DNA of 64,000 nt from Blastocystis sp. Blastoise (lineage: Eukaryota > Sar > Bigyra > Opalinata > Blastocystidae). Shown here one piece after another: positions 36,685 through 50,011 of this stretch; within the stretch, counting starts at the first letter, position 1, and each line of letters begins with the position of its first letter. Made by a program: the position numbers and the translations under genes. The notes under the pieces are model-generated. The model was given only the letters and a program-made list of their open reading frames with translations, was not told the DNA's origin and did not search any database. The stretch covers positions 1,699,501-1,763,500 of the forward strand of contig JBBPEB010000015.1 of NCBI GenBank assembly GCA_039096225.1, given 5' to 3'.

Positions 36685-39128
36685 TTATTTTCGTTGAAAA
36701 TATCGAACGGGTCGTCTTTTATGTTTGTGTTCGGGATCTATAATATGTAAAAGTCCTGAGATTAATAATAATTTTTGTTTTTTAGTTTGGATTTTCTTGA
36801 ATTTTGATGTTTTACAGTTGAAATGCGATAAAATAGACTGATTTGGTAGTTCAATATTTGGTAATTTAAGGAAATAACGAATAGATTGTTGAATTTGAGT
36901 TGAATGATTCCTGGAGGAAGAACGTGAACAACATGGAGATGCTTTAGAGATATTTTGTGGATCATATGATGGTTGTATATCTAAGAATTGAAAGAAACAG
37001 AGAATAAAAGTGAAATGAATATATATATATATTATTATTTATTTGATTTATACGTTGTTGAGATAAACAATTATTTGATTGTAATGGTTGATTTATAAGT
37101 GATGAAATAGATAAATCATATTTAATTTGAATATGATTTTTAAGTGTTAAATTGTCTAAAGATGTTTTTATCCATAAAGGTAATACAGAACCAATAACAA
37201 CAATGCATTTACATAAGAAACATTTTGATTGGATAATATCAATAAATAGATTCATAGCCTTGGTTGTGAATGAAAACACTATATTAATGTATAATATTAT
37301 ATATATTCATAGAATAGACTATAATTATGTTATAAAAAGAATATATGAATATAAATAATTTATAATTTATATATACAATTCATTTTTAATTGTTTCATAT
37401 GTAAATAAACATTCGATGTATAGGGTCGTTGATCAAAATCAATAGAAATAGTAGATAAAGATTCTATATATATATATATATTAATTTAACTTTAAAATAT
37501 GTTATAAAAGTAATATTCTTCTGCTAAGCAAATAAAAAAAAAATATATATATATACGCATCAAAACGATGCAATCAACTTTAATTGAAAGACGTTTATAA
37601 GAACAAAAAAAAGATTCCAAGTCATAATCACCTATAATATTATATATATAATAATCTTTATATAATATACAATCAATATGTAATGATCCATTTAAGAATG
37701 TTGTATTATTAAAGAATAAATTACTTAATTGAGCTATATATATGGAATTATTTTTATAAATGAATACTAAAAAAAATAAATAATTATATTAATCATATAT
37801 ATACCAGAAATTTGACAACGTAATTGATTTGTATCCGTACAAATAGGAAATTGGATCTAATAATATTTAACGAAAGCTTATTAATAATAATAATAAATAG
37901 AAAAAAAAATGAAGAATATTATAAATTGTATAGAATATATTATATATAAATATAGCATACAATTACGGCAAATAAATCAAATGAAGTTTTATATTTATAT
38001 TGAATTAGTTCATATAGCGGTATAGCCGTATTCAACAAATTACATTCAAAATCAAAGAATAATAAAGTCATTATATCTAGACATTTCATTTGCTTCTATA
38101 ATATATATATAATACTTATAATATATAAAGCTATTATGAATGATCTTCTGATAGAAGTATATATATTTTTAATATCATCATATAACGAACAATTATTAAT
38201 AAGTATAATAATATATAATATTATACAAATAATAATTATTGTTATTCTATTATATATACTTTAAGATCACTTTTTATATCATTTAAACAACTTGATTTTG
38301 ATACTATAACTTTATATACTTCACTTGTTTTTATATTTACACAACGTAATTTAATCTATTCAAAAGTATAGAATAAAATTTAATTTAATCAATATATATA
38401 TACACTAAATTATAAAAAAAAATAGTTTATCGAATAATGATAATTATATAAAAACAAGTATAAAACATAATAAATAGAAATACATTTGATATGCATAGTA
38501 GATCTTCTTGACAGCATGTAGAAGGTATTGAGGGTGATGTTGAAGAGAATTGACTACAATACATTATTTTTGAATGTTGTTTAGAAGATTTATCTATGGA
38601 TTCTGCTATTCCTGGAGGTTCAACTATATTATTATAAAGAAAATTTATTTATACAGTTATTCAGATATATAATATTATATATATATATAAAATAATTAAA
38701 TAAATAAAATTATTAACTATTATCAATAATAGTATATAGTTTTCAGATTCATTGAGTTTAATATATAATTATAAAATAATGGTTCAAAATATATATATAT
38801 ATATACTAATTCCCATGGGACAATGAGTTTTTCTATATTCATAAAAAAGTAGATAATTTTCTTTTGAAAGAGGAAAACATAAACTTGAAAAATCGGTAGA
38901 TACAGTCTATAATGATGTATATATGTAGTTATATATATATAGAAATTTTATAATTAATAATATTACTATTTAAACTTTAAAAAACAATAAATAATCAAAA
39001 GAAATATTGTATATAAATATACATTAAAGATTGACTGGTATAATGTTTGTATTTTTGTTAGGAAATCTATATATAATATATTCTATTAATAAAGTAAAAA
39101 TATGTTAAATAAATATAAATAAATGTAA

Positions 39129-39168
<40 letters not shown>

Positions 39169-39189
39169 AAATAAATAATAAATAAATAA

Positions 39190-39229
<40 letters not shown>

Positions 39230-41570
39230 AAATAAATAAATATAAATATAAAAAATGCCTTCAGTTCGAATATTGAATTTATTCGAGTCAATTACAGTAC
39301 AATCTTCAAGAGTAATATTTTTATCTGTCTCGCAAAAAGAAGGTTTTTTTACATATTCATTATAAATAAATACAGTAAACATATAGAAAACACTATTTTG
39401 ACAAGGTTTAATATTAAAAGAATTATATAATGTTTTTAAAATATCCTTAGGTAAGAGTTGAAAAGAAATATTTTTATATTTCATAAACCATATACAATGT
39501 ATACAAAGAACATGATTTTCAGAGTCTTTACAATTACAACTTAATGTTTTTTCAGGAATATACTGAATTTGTTGAATTAATGACGATATTCGATCTTGAA
39601 TATAATATATAGAATTTGTTTCATATAAAATATGATATTGTTTATAAGGACATGTTTGTAATAGAATTTCAATAGAATAAGGGAGAGAATAATAAGTATA
39701 ACAATCTAATTCATTTATTTTCATTAGACTAATATGCATATTATGATAGAAGAAAGGAAAATATGCAAGAGGTGATTTCTTTATTGTTCTCAACCAACAT
39801 AAATAATTCTTTTCTTGATAAACATTTTCTAGAATTGATATTTTATAATCACTATAATAAAATCGACAAAAAGAATGATCACAAGAATTTAAATAATCAA
39901 TTAATGTAGACATCATATTATTGGTTATTCCAGGAAGAGAAGGAAGAGAAGGAAGACTAGCAGAATTAGAAGGATTAGAAAGATTAGAAGGATTAGAAGG
40001 ATTAGAAGGAATAGAAGGATTAGAAGGATTAGAAGGATTAGAAGGATTAGAAGGATTAACAGAATTAACAGAATTAACAATACTAACAGAATTAACAGAA
40101 TTATCAGAATTATCAGAATTAGGAGAAGAATAAAATGTTTTTTGAATGGCATATAAATTATTCATAGCAGATTTAAAAGATGAAGAAATAGAAAAGTTAT
40201 AAAATAATACATTAATTAAATCATTATTTTCTAATTGAGTTGTTTTATACATTAATTTTCGTGCATATATATAATTTAATACATGTATAGAATTATGAAA
40301 AATAGTACTAAAAATATCAATAAAATCAAGAATATTATCCGAATGAAATATATAAGATTCATCTTTATCCATACCTATATTTATATATATATATATTATT
40401 ATTATTATTATACACTATTTCATATATTCATAAATAGTAGAGAAAAAAACAAAATGTATTAAAAACAATATATGTTAATTAATACTTTAAAAAAAAAATG
40501 AAAAAAGAATAAAAAATATATTTATAAATAATAATTCAAATACCATGAGATAGAAGAAAATAGAGAAAGTATTTCCAAGCTTCTTTAGAATTATTCGTTA
40601 AATCAATCATATATCCTAATAAATAAATCTTTTTATATTGTGAAAGAACAAATAAATTATATATATGAAAAGGATCTGTACTTGAACTAGTAATAATATC
40701 TATATAAATTTCATTATTATAAAAAGTCTTCAATTGATTAATAATATCTCTATATATAACAATAGTTCGTAATAAACTATTCTCTTTCTTCTTTGAATAA
40801 ATACAATAATCTATATTATTATTTTGTTTAATTGAATATAACATTGATGGGAACATATAATACCCTTCATCTATTGAACCATATATCCTATCTAATAAAG
40901 TACTTGACCATTGATCCAATAAGGATATAGTACAATTTGGAAACTTTATTCTTCTTTCAAGTTTATATTGACATTGTTCATCAAATGGATCATTTACAAA
41001 TGAATTATAAAATATATTCTCATAATCTGTATATGTTTGATTCTGTTTTATATTACAAATCTTTGCTACTGGTTTTATACCTATTATAAATTATATAGTT
41101 TTATTCTTCATATATATAAACAGAAAGGATATATATAAAATAAAATAACAACATAATAAATGATTTTTAATATATATATATATTAAATATGAATAACAAC
41201 ATAAACAAAAACATACTTTCAGAATTCGGGTTTTGTTGAGAAGGAGCTATATATATAAACAATATATAATGTTTAAAAAAAAAATGAATTTATTAATTAT
41301 ATATTATAACTTACGTTCATGATTATGAGTACAATTGCATGACCATACAATATATGTGCAATCTCTCTTCTTAAAAGCGACTCTAAATGGACAATTAGCT
41401 ACATTGCATTGATAAACCACTGAGGATCCACCTCGTTGCCATACTTGATAGTGATATGTTGTTCTATATCGTTCGAAGTCTAAAGTAAGCTTCGTACGAT
41501 CATCATATTGATCTTTTAATCCAACTCTATTGAGTTCCTCTGATATTCGCTTCGTATCGTCACTACGCAT
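36685..41570 (-). CDS. Mutator-derived (MULE) zinc-finger/SWIM protein, FAR1-like
   Basis: Fourteen exons (41570-41315, 41246-41217, 41080-40544, 40374-39259, 39066-39023, 38906-38807, 38623-38484, 38355-38260, 38095-37961, 37856-37805, 37733-37557, 37463-37377, 37278-37054, 36980-36685) join in frame to 1096 residues. Residues about 30-86 form a WRKY-GCM1/FLYWCH-type finger (YQCNVANCPFRVAF, WSCNCTHNHE). A diverged MULE transposase core follows at about 200-320 (YIDIITSSSTDPFHIY, YLLGYMIDLTNNSKEAWKYF, then YIFHSDNILDFIDIFSTIFH). A SWIM zinc finger is at about 550-570 (LSCNCKDSENHVLCIHC). The remaining 500 residues are unknown. No terminal repeats flank it. Dense introns and a diverged catalytic region suggest a domesticated, FAR1/FHY3-like regulator rather than an active transposon. 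One intron (39258-39067) uses a GC donor. Confidence 0.78.
39067..39258 (-). other. GC-AG intron filled by a TTTA repeat
   Basis: 192-nt intron of the Mutator-derived gene. Its donor reads GAAG|GCATTT; no GT lies between the last coding codons and the acceptor TATATAG, and the frame closes only with this GC donor. Most of the intron is a (TTTA)n tract on the coding strand. Confidence 0.8.
39960..40125 (-). repeat. 9-bp tandem repeat encoding Ser-Asn-Pro
   Basis: About ten copies of TTAGAAGGA on the plus strand (TCCTTCTAA on the coding strand), then related SVN/SDN units. In frame within exon 4 of the Mutator-derived gene, giving a (SNP)n linker before the next folded segment. Likely length-polymorphic. 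Confidence 0.85.
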
Positions 41571-42420
41571 ACAATTTTATATATAAATATATAAACAAAA
41601 TAATGAAAAGAAGATCGACAACAAACGACTGAGAGATTGAAAATTAAAAAAAAATATATTCTTTTATTTTATAATTAAGGAATGAAAATGATTTGAAATT
41701 GTGATATTCTGAATTTACTTTAATAGATTCGAGAATTAATGTATGATTTTTATGTTCATTCATCAATCATGTTGATTAATCAAGTTGATTATTGTGTATG
41801 ATCAAATAAATTCTTGTTCTTCCATGTTAAAATGATGTTTCTAACAATGATTTAAATTGTTTTTAGCTGAAATTCAAATACAAATATTTAATTAGATTAG
41901 TTTATTATGGTATGAAGTTAATAAGGGTGTTTATAGAGACAGTTGAAATTATATTTATTTATTTGATCAAATTTAAGATTTCTTCATAAGTTTATGAATA
42001 GAAAAACTCTTTAAATTATGTAATTTACCATTTTCTGTTGTTTAAAAGTATAAAATGAGTTATTTTTTCATGTATAACATATTTAATGTTGTCAAGAGTG
42101 GTTTATTTGTTGAGAAACTCCATAAACATGATATTTGATAGCAATTTATTTATTAAAATAATCTGTGTATATCTTTGAATATAAATTATATAAATACTGA
42201 GCAATAATTTTATTTTTCATTTATAAAGAACAGTTCACAAAAATTTATAAATATTAAATAATAAAATATATAAATTGGCAAAAAGAAAAGAAAAGAAGAA
42301 AAGAATATGTAGAAAAAATAATTATAGTATATAAATATATTATATATAGTTTCTTAAAGAGAGAAACAAATGTATAATAACTAAAAAAAAATAAAAAAAT
42401 TTTAAAAGAAAATGAATAAT
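41571..42420. other. Intergenic 850 bases, no gene
   Basis: Between the start of the Mutator-derived gene and the end of SPC25, both on the minus strand. AT-rich. The right part is A-rich on the plus strand like other minus-gene 3' flanks. No inverted repeats were seen at the Mutator-derived gene's 5' side. Confidence 0.5.
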
Positions 42421-43064
42421 TTACACAAGTTGAAGAAATCCTTGTCGAACATGAATAACAAACGAAGATAAATTATTCGTTTGTTGAAGACTGGCTTCCA
42501 GTTTATCTAAATCTGAGATCATAGGTATACAGTTCATTACTATATAAGATATATATATTTTTTGATAATCCATAATATAATAACAATAATAGAATAATAA
42601 AAAATATAAAATAATAAAGAATATAAAATTAAAAAATAATAATAATAAAGAATATTTAAAAAAATAAAAATAATTCATATATAATAACAATAATAGAATA
42701 ATAAAAAAAAATTATAATAATAATAATAAAATAATAATCCTATATACCCTTCCATTTTCGTTGTTCATCAAGAGATAGAATAATAGAATATTCTTTTTCC
42801 CAATGATTAGGATCAATATATTGAAAAACAATCTTTATACTTTGCATATCTATATATAGATATAGAAAAATATATATATACAAATATTTATAATTGATAC
42901 TAGTTATTAAAAAAGAATATATATATATATAATCTTTGAATATACTTTTTAAATTATTAAATGTAATTCCCAAATAATCTTTAAAATATTTTATACCCAA
43001 AGTTGTATCATTTGTAATCGAATTGATTTCCTCATATAATTCTTGAACTTCTATTTATATATAA

Positions 43065-43096
<32 letters not shown>

Positions 43097-43632
43097 TAAA
43101 AAAAAATAAAATTTTAAACACTTAGTGATTCACTTACTTTTTGTTTCATCAGAAAATGTCTTTTGTTCAACAGCCAAATCCTTTTCGTATTGTTCATATT
43201 CTTTATTATATTCATCATATTCTTTCTACATGAAATCAAAGACAATAAAACAATTAAAAAAACTTTGAAAAAAAATACTTTCACAACCAATAACTGTTCT
43301 TGATATAAATTAATTTCTTCCTTGTGCTGCTTATTAACTATAAATCATCAAGATCTCATAGACATATTATATATATTTGTATACGTTGTTCTTTTCTTTC
43401 ATTATCTGTTTGAAGATCATTTGATTGATTTTTAAGTTTATTTATAGTCTCTATATATAGAATGCAATATTCAAGATATTATTTAATTGTACATACCTTT
43501 AAGAGAACTGATTCTATCAATCATTGTTGATTCATAAACGTTGAAATCAGAAATCTGTCTTTCAATAAACGTATTAAATTGAAGCTCAATGTCCTGAACT
43601 TTAACTTCGATTGCTTTTGATATATTTTCCAT
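42421..43632 (-). CDS. SPC25: Kinetochore protein Spc25 (Ndc80 complex)
   Basis: Subunit of the Ndc80 complex that links kinetochores to microtubules; with Spc24 it forms the kinetochore-proximal globular end. Seven exons (43632-43497, 43450-43385, 43337-43279, 43225-43138, 43050-42946, 42849-42748, 42539-42421) give 224 residues, the same as human SPC25. Residues 1-115 are a charged coiled coil (QDIELQFNTFIERQISDF, YDEYNKEYEQYEKDL). The C-terminal RWD-like globular domain is well matched: LGIKYFKDYLGITF, IKIVFQYIDPNHWEKEYSI, LSLDEQRKW, MISDLDKLEASLQQTNNLS, FVIHVRQGFLQL. The family is divergent, but these blocks and the exact length make the call strong. Confidence 0.9.
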
Positions 43633-43976
43633 CTTAGGTGGCTTTATTTAAAAAATGATTTTTTTTTTATTCTTGTTTTATTCAGCTACTTTCAGATTTC
43701 TTCATACGAAACAAAGAAAAGACTAAAGAATTAAGTTATTTTTTCTAGTATATAGAGCATTTCTTTATTTGTTTAATTTAGTGATGTTTAAGAAAGTTGT
43801 ATGTGATGAATTAAACTATATATTGATCTTATTATCTATAGTTAAATCAGTTTACTTCATGGAAAGACCAGATCTTGGATATTAAATCGAATTTAACAAT
43901 TCAGAATTGTGAAGAATTAGTATATAAGCGCTTGATAGTAGTATAAATTAAAATATATATATAGAACAAAAAGTTT
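43633..43976. other. Divergent promoter SPC25 / UIM-PUB gene
   Basis: 344 bases between divergent start codons; the shared intergenic region must carry both promoters. No element recognised. Confidence 0.5.
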
Positions 43977-46900
43977 ATGTTGATTAATGACGATTATTCC
44001 AATGTTTTATGTCCAAAGATTGAAAAGTTTAAAAAGAATGCAGATGAGACTGATCCTGATAAGAAATTATATGGTCCTGAGATGATTCAAAAAGTATTTT
44101 TATTATTTTTCTTTTGAAATATATATATATAATTTATATCATATACAAATACTTATTTTGTTTTAATTTTTTTTTTTATTATTTTAGGTGAATGCATTGT
44201 ATGCAGAATATTCTGAGTTATTGCCTGTTTATGAAGAATTGAAGCAATCTTTAGAAGCATTAACAGAACAGAAGAAGAAAGAAGAAGAAACCAAACAAAG
44301 AGAAGAAGAAGAGAAAAAACGAAAAGAAGAAGAAGAAAAGAAAAAGCAAGAAATGATACAAAAAGAGATAGAAGAAAAGAAACGAAAAGAAGAAGAGGAG
44401 CAAAGACGTAAGGAAGAAGAAAATAAGAAACAAATAGAATTAGAACATAGAAAAGAAGAAGAAGAACATAAACGTAAGATGGAGATGGAATGTCGAAAAA
44501 TAAGAAAATTAGAAACAGATAAATATCAAGAAAATGAGAAAAAGAAAGCAGAATTAAAAGCTCAAGAGATTCTGATGAATATAAGGAAACAAAAAGAATT
44601 AAAGAATCAACAAAATGGTGTTTCTATATTCAATAATAATAATACAATTAATTTTTCATCTATACCATCTGAAATACCTTCTACTATGAATAATCAAGTG
44701 AATTCAAATAATATTAATAATAATAGTAAAGAATCATCTAATAAAGATAAAGATATTGATATAGATATAGATACAAAAGAATTAGAAGATCAATTAGTAA
44801 AATCTCGAGAAGAAGAAAAGAATCGTAAGAAAATAGAACAAGAAGAAAGAGAACGAAAGATAAAAGAACGTATTGAAATGTTTAAACGAGTAAAAGAAGA
44901 ACGATTACGTAAAGAAAATGAAGAGAATGAAAAACAAATTAAACAACCTTTAATTAGTAGTGATAGTAAGAAGGGTATAGAAAATATGAATAATAAGAAT
45001 AAGGGTGTGGAAAATATGAATAATAAGAATAAGGGTGTGGAAAATAATAAGAATAATAATGAAAATAATAAGAATAATAATGAAAATACTAATAATAAGA
45101 ATAATAATACTAATAATAATAATAATACTAATAATAATACACTAGAAGATGAAGATGCTGAATTGCAAGCAGTTCTTGCTCAATCTATGATGGAATATCA
45201 AGAAGATAATCAAACTAATCCTAAAGAAACACAAAGAACACAATTAGGAGATGTTTCAATATCGAATTCTATAAAGAATCAAGAGATTGATGACGAACTT
45301 GATCCTGAATTGTTAGAAGCACAAAAGTTATCTATGCTAGAATATATACAAGAAGATGAAAAAGAAAAAGAAGAAGAAATGTTTGATATTCATAAAATTA
45401 AAGGCATTCAACGATATAAAAAGGTATATTGATATTTTTTGTTATGCATATATATTATATATATATTTATATATTTATATAGGAAGAAGATAAAGATAAA
45501 TCTGAAGACTCTCTATCTTATTGTGTATATAGATAAATAATTATTAATATATATAAATGTATATAGATTTACTCATTAAGTTCTGTAATTGATTATATAA
45601 ATGTAATTCATTCATTAAGTACTGAATATACAGTAGTTTTATGGGGTTCTTCATATAGTGATCTTTCAAGGTATATATATATATATATATATATTAGGAA
45701 TCATTTTTAGTATTATTTTTTTTTTTATATAAATATATATAATTAATTCACATATTTATAAATATACAATTATATAAAGACAATTATTATTTCTCTAGAG
45801 AATCATTGAATCAATTTATTGCTTTATCTATATCTCATCCTGAGTATATATATTTATATATTGATGTTACCCTGTTTCCTACTTTATGTTTCTCTCAAAA
45901 AATCACAATTCTTCCTATTTTATTTGTATATACAAAAGGAATTATGAATAAATATATATATATTGATTATAAAGATCAATTAGATTCTATTCTTAAAGAT
46001 ACTAAAGATACAAATGTATATAATTATATATTATGTTTTTTTGTATTTTTTTTTGTTATTTATGTTTATATATTTATATATTTATATATTTATGTTATTT
46101 ATATTATTTATTTATTTATATTATTTATGTTATTTATTACCTTAACTATATATAGACACCCTTACTAGTTCCTCTTCCATCTACATCCTGTATATATCCT
46201 ATATATATTTCTATTAATAATCATAATTATTCTTAATATTTACTATTATATATAGTATCTATATTACCTTCTCCTTCAAGTGAAGAGCGTGAAGAGCCCG
46301 CCACAGTTACCGCCATTCAAGATCAACTTTTGAATATAATCGCTGAAGCTACTGATGAACAAGAACGTCTTACGGTTATTTCTGTATATATATTATATAT
46401 TTTATAGTATATTATAATATATATTTATTTTTTATTAATATGATTATTATCCATATATAGACATTTTCAAAGATATTTTCGAATATTCTGAAAGATCCGA
46501 ATGAACCGAAATATAAACGTATTCCTATCGCCTCAAAAGCATTCCAGAAAATAAATACATTGTAAATAGATTATATATATATTATTTAATATTTTTTTAA
46601 GCTAAAAGTATCATTATTTTATATATTTGATTATATATATCATTTAACTTAATTCTTTATATAAATTATTATTATTATAATAGTGATTCTATCTCTATAA
46701 TTATACACATAGTTCTTCTACTCATTCTATCATGGAAACCTCAGGATTTCAAAAGATTACCATAGAGAATAAACAGTATTATCAATTACCTGCAGGAATA
46801 GTAAATGTTGAATTATTTAAAGATATTGTCCGTCTTCTTAATGAAGCTAAAGGTATATATATATATTATTTTATTTTTTTATATATATAATATTATATTT

Positions 46901-47507
46901 GTTTATATAGTTACTCTACAAAAGAAAGATAATATTGAATCCATGTATATATATAATTATTATATATAATTATATATATAATTATAGATCAGCATCAAAA
47001 ATAATACCTACATTTGATTATTGTATATAAACCATATATAATATATATTATATAATATATATTATATAATATATATAGCTATGCTTTCACCTGATCAGCA
47101 ATCATCATTATTAGAAGATACTGATTTCATCGAATTTATTAATTATCTTCTTTCTCCTGAAATAATGCCTATTTTTATGAAATTCAATAATGCAGGTATA
47201 TTTTTATACTTTATAGATATATAATTTATAATATACATATTTGCTTATAATCAATCTTTTTTTAAATATATTTATATATATAATAGCTAATACTAATGGT
47301 ATTGCTTCTTTAATGTCAGATCCTGATATTCAGTTACTTGTATCAAATCCTATATTTTTAAAAGGAACATTCAAAGTCAGAAATAATCCACAATATCAAG
47401 AAATATTTAAAACTATTGTTTCTCGTATATATATATATATATAATTATAATTATAATAATTATAAATATAATTATCCTCTTTCTATATAGATGCCTTCAT
47501 GTTTTAA
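43977..47507 (+). CDS. UIM - thioredoxin-fold - PUB domain protein (probable p97 cofactor)
   Basis: Fourteen exons: 43977-44093, 44188-45423, 45483-45524, 45567-45670, 45799-46015, 46156-46189, 46256-46383, 46461-46561, 46713-46852, 46911-46944, 46988-47022, 47079-47195, 47287-47424, 47491-47507; 819 residues. A long E/K/R coiled coil (about 65-165 and 225-300) leads to two ubiquitin-interacting motifs: DEDAELQAVLAQSMMEYQED near 360-380 and DPELLEAQKLSMLEY near 410-425. A thioredoxin-like fold follows (about 466-575) with EYTVVLWGSS, YIYLYIDVTLFPTLCF, ITILPILFVYTKG and the fold's cis-Pro, but without CxxC, so no redox activity is expected. A PUB domain lies near 600-690 (LLNIIAEATDEQERLTVIS, FSKIFSNILKDPNEPKYKRI, SGFQKIT). 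PUB domains bind the p97 C-terminus and UIMs bind ubiquitin, so a p97 adaptor role is inferred. The last 100 residues (NGIASLMSDPDIQLLVSNP) resemble an STI1-like helical repeat. Confidence 0.78.
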
Positions 47508-47841
47508 ATATATTTATATAAATATATTTTCAGTGTAATTTAGTCTTCAACAAATTAATTCTTTTTTGTTTCTATATTATTATCATGCTTATTTTGTTTT
47601 GTTTTTTATATGTATTATTTATCATATATAAAAGTGAATAATAGATTTTGATAATTATTAAAATTATTACGAAAAAAACAAGGTATAAAAACATTATTTT
47701 TAACATAGATTAACAATTAATATAGAAAAAAAGTTTTTTTCGAATATAAAATAAAACATATCATTGAATATATAATAAAAAGTATAATTTAAATAACAAA
47801 AAGAAAGTTAATAAATTAATATATTTATAAGCAAACAATAT

Positions 47842-47894
<53 letters not shown>

Positions 47895-47904
47895 ATATAT
47901 ATAT
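47508..47904. other. Intergenic with long (TA)n tract
   Basis: 397 bases between convergent genes, including an almost uninterrupted (TA)n run at about 47,845-47,892. No gene. Confidence 0.6.
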
Positions 47905-49333
47905 TTATCTACGTCTAGACTCTCTATATCGATCTCTGTCCATAGGTACACCAGGTCTAGATCCCATCATGGCCATTCTTCTCTCTTCTTCTCTTTGACG
48001 ATAACGACGCTCCTCAGCACGACGCATTCTCTCCTCCATCTTAGCCTTCTTTAAAGCTAATCTATATATATAGAGTAATAATGAGAGTATATATTGTTGT
48101 TGTTAGATTATATATTATAAACTATTATATTATATTATATTATATTATATTATATTATATTATATTATATTATAAACTATTATATTATATTATATTATAT
48201 ATACTTAGAACGATCTTTTTTAGGCATATCTTTACGACTCTGACCACGACCACCACCTATATATATATAATATATATAATATATATATTATTATTATATA
48301 TATATATAAATGATAATATAAATATATATACCAAGTCTTCTAGGAATCCAGCTATTTACAGTTCGTCCTCTCTCAACGTCAACCATGATGACGCGTCCAT
48401 TAAAACGGCGGGCATTCATATCCTATATTATATATATATATATATAATAAACAATTTTAAAATCAATATTGTATTAACTATAATATATATATTAAACAAT
48501 TTTAAAAACAATACTTAATTAACTATAATAAACAAATATATATATATATATATACATCATAAGCTCGTTTAAGATCTTTTTCATTTTTAAATTCTACAAA
48601 AGCATAACCGCGAGATTTCCCTTCTAAATCACGTATTATTACAACCTATACATATATGTATATATTGAATAAAAAATTAAAAAATTAAGAATAAAATAAA
48701 AACATAAATAAAAAAAACTTCTAAATTTATTGATAAAACAACATTATGAAAATAATACAAGCATAAATAATAACTTATATACACTAGCAATAGGTCCACA
48801 TCGTTCAAATTCTCTTCTTAATGATTGTTCATCAACATCATAATTCAAATTACCAACAAAAGCAGTTTTAAAAGGATCTCTTGTAGCTTTAGGATTATTC
48901 TTAGGATCCCATGTTTTTCGAAGTTCAATATTTTTTTCTTGATTGGCTACCATTTTTTCAACAAGACGTTGTTTCTTTAATTCAGTAGGATCTGGAATAG
49001 GTTCTACGGGTGCAGGAGTCTCTTTTTCAAACTATAGTTATAATAATAATAAAAACTAGAAAAATAATTTTCTTATTCTGAAAATATAATCATAATGATA
49101 ATAATGGAAACTATTTATAGATTATTAGGAAAGCATACATAAGAAAGATAAGGTCCAACAGGAATGAAATCATAGGCTTCATGAGGTTTCTTATTTGATT
49201 TATATTCAGGAAGATCAACATGAGGGAACAGAGCCTTGATATCTGATGTCATGAAACGAATTGTCGGACCTCCTTTAGCATTAGTTCTATGCAATGTAGG
49301 CAATGTAGAACCAACAGGTAAATCTCCAATCAT
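47905..49333 (-). CDS. SNRNP70: U1 small nuclear ribonucleoprotein 70 kDa (U1-70K)
   Basis: U1 snRNP protein that binds stem-loop I of U1 snRNA and helps recognise 5' splice sites. Six exons (49333-49139, 49031-48783, 48645-48556, 48422-48332, 48256-48205, 48061-47905) encode 277 residues. The N-terminal U1-70K signature (KALFPHVDLPEYK, AYDFIPVGPYLSY) precedes a long helix with the ETPAPVEPIPDPTE block and the RRM (about 95-175: RNP2 TAFVGNLNYDV, RNP1 RGYAFVEF), then FNGRVIMVDVERGRTVNSW, RRLGGGRG and a basic Arg-rich tail (RDRYRESRRR). Length resembles fungal forms; the RS tail is short. All introns have GTAT-type donors, like those of other genes here. Confidence 0.95.
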
Positions 49334-50011
49334 AATATATCTACGGAGAAAACAGAAGAAAAAAGAATTAAAAAATTTTTTTTTTTTTGCAAAATTGATT
49401 ATTCTTGATTTTCAAGGTATTATTTGTGTATTGTCGTGATTAAGGAATTATTCTTTTCAAAATCATTTTTATTCTTTTCAAATAAATAGTTAGAATATTC
49501 TCTATAGTCTTGTATATGTTTTATGATGACTAGAATAAATAAAAGTTAAATCCTCAAATAATTCATACTAAAACCCAAAATTTGTGAGTCAAATCTCATG
49601 ATCTCTGTGAGAAAGAACGATTTCTATGGCTTCCATTACTTTGTAATATATTTTTCAATTAAATAAACAATTTTTAAATCAAAATAGTATCGATCAATTG
49701 AAAGATGGAGTCAATACAATGCATTTGTCTCATCTCTTTAAATTCAAACATGATCCTCATCATGAATTTATGAAAATAATAAATGAATAACCAGAATGGT
49801 TTATTATAGAAGACAATAAAGAAAAACAAATAAGAATCGCGGATATTTCTAATTTTTTAAGAAGAACTTCAAAAAACCAAACAAATAAGAACCTTAGTTG
49901 GAAATCCTATTGAAAGTAAGTTTAGTAGAGAATGATGATTGATTTCACTTATTTAGGTTAGGCTTCAGTGTCCATAAGTTTTTTTAATTAAAAAAAAAAA
50001 GGAAATTCAAC
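49334..50011. other. Divergent promoter region U1-70K / IMP4
   Basis: 678 bases between divergent genes, somewhat less AT-biased than average. No coding, RNA or repeat feature recognised. Confidence 0.5.

Noticed and set aside
39921-40133. Plus-strand frame of repeated Leu-Glu-Gly
   Set aside because: It is the antisense of the (SNP)n repeat in the Mutator-derived gene, whose frame is supported by flanking domains and introns.
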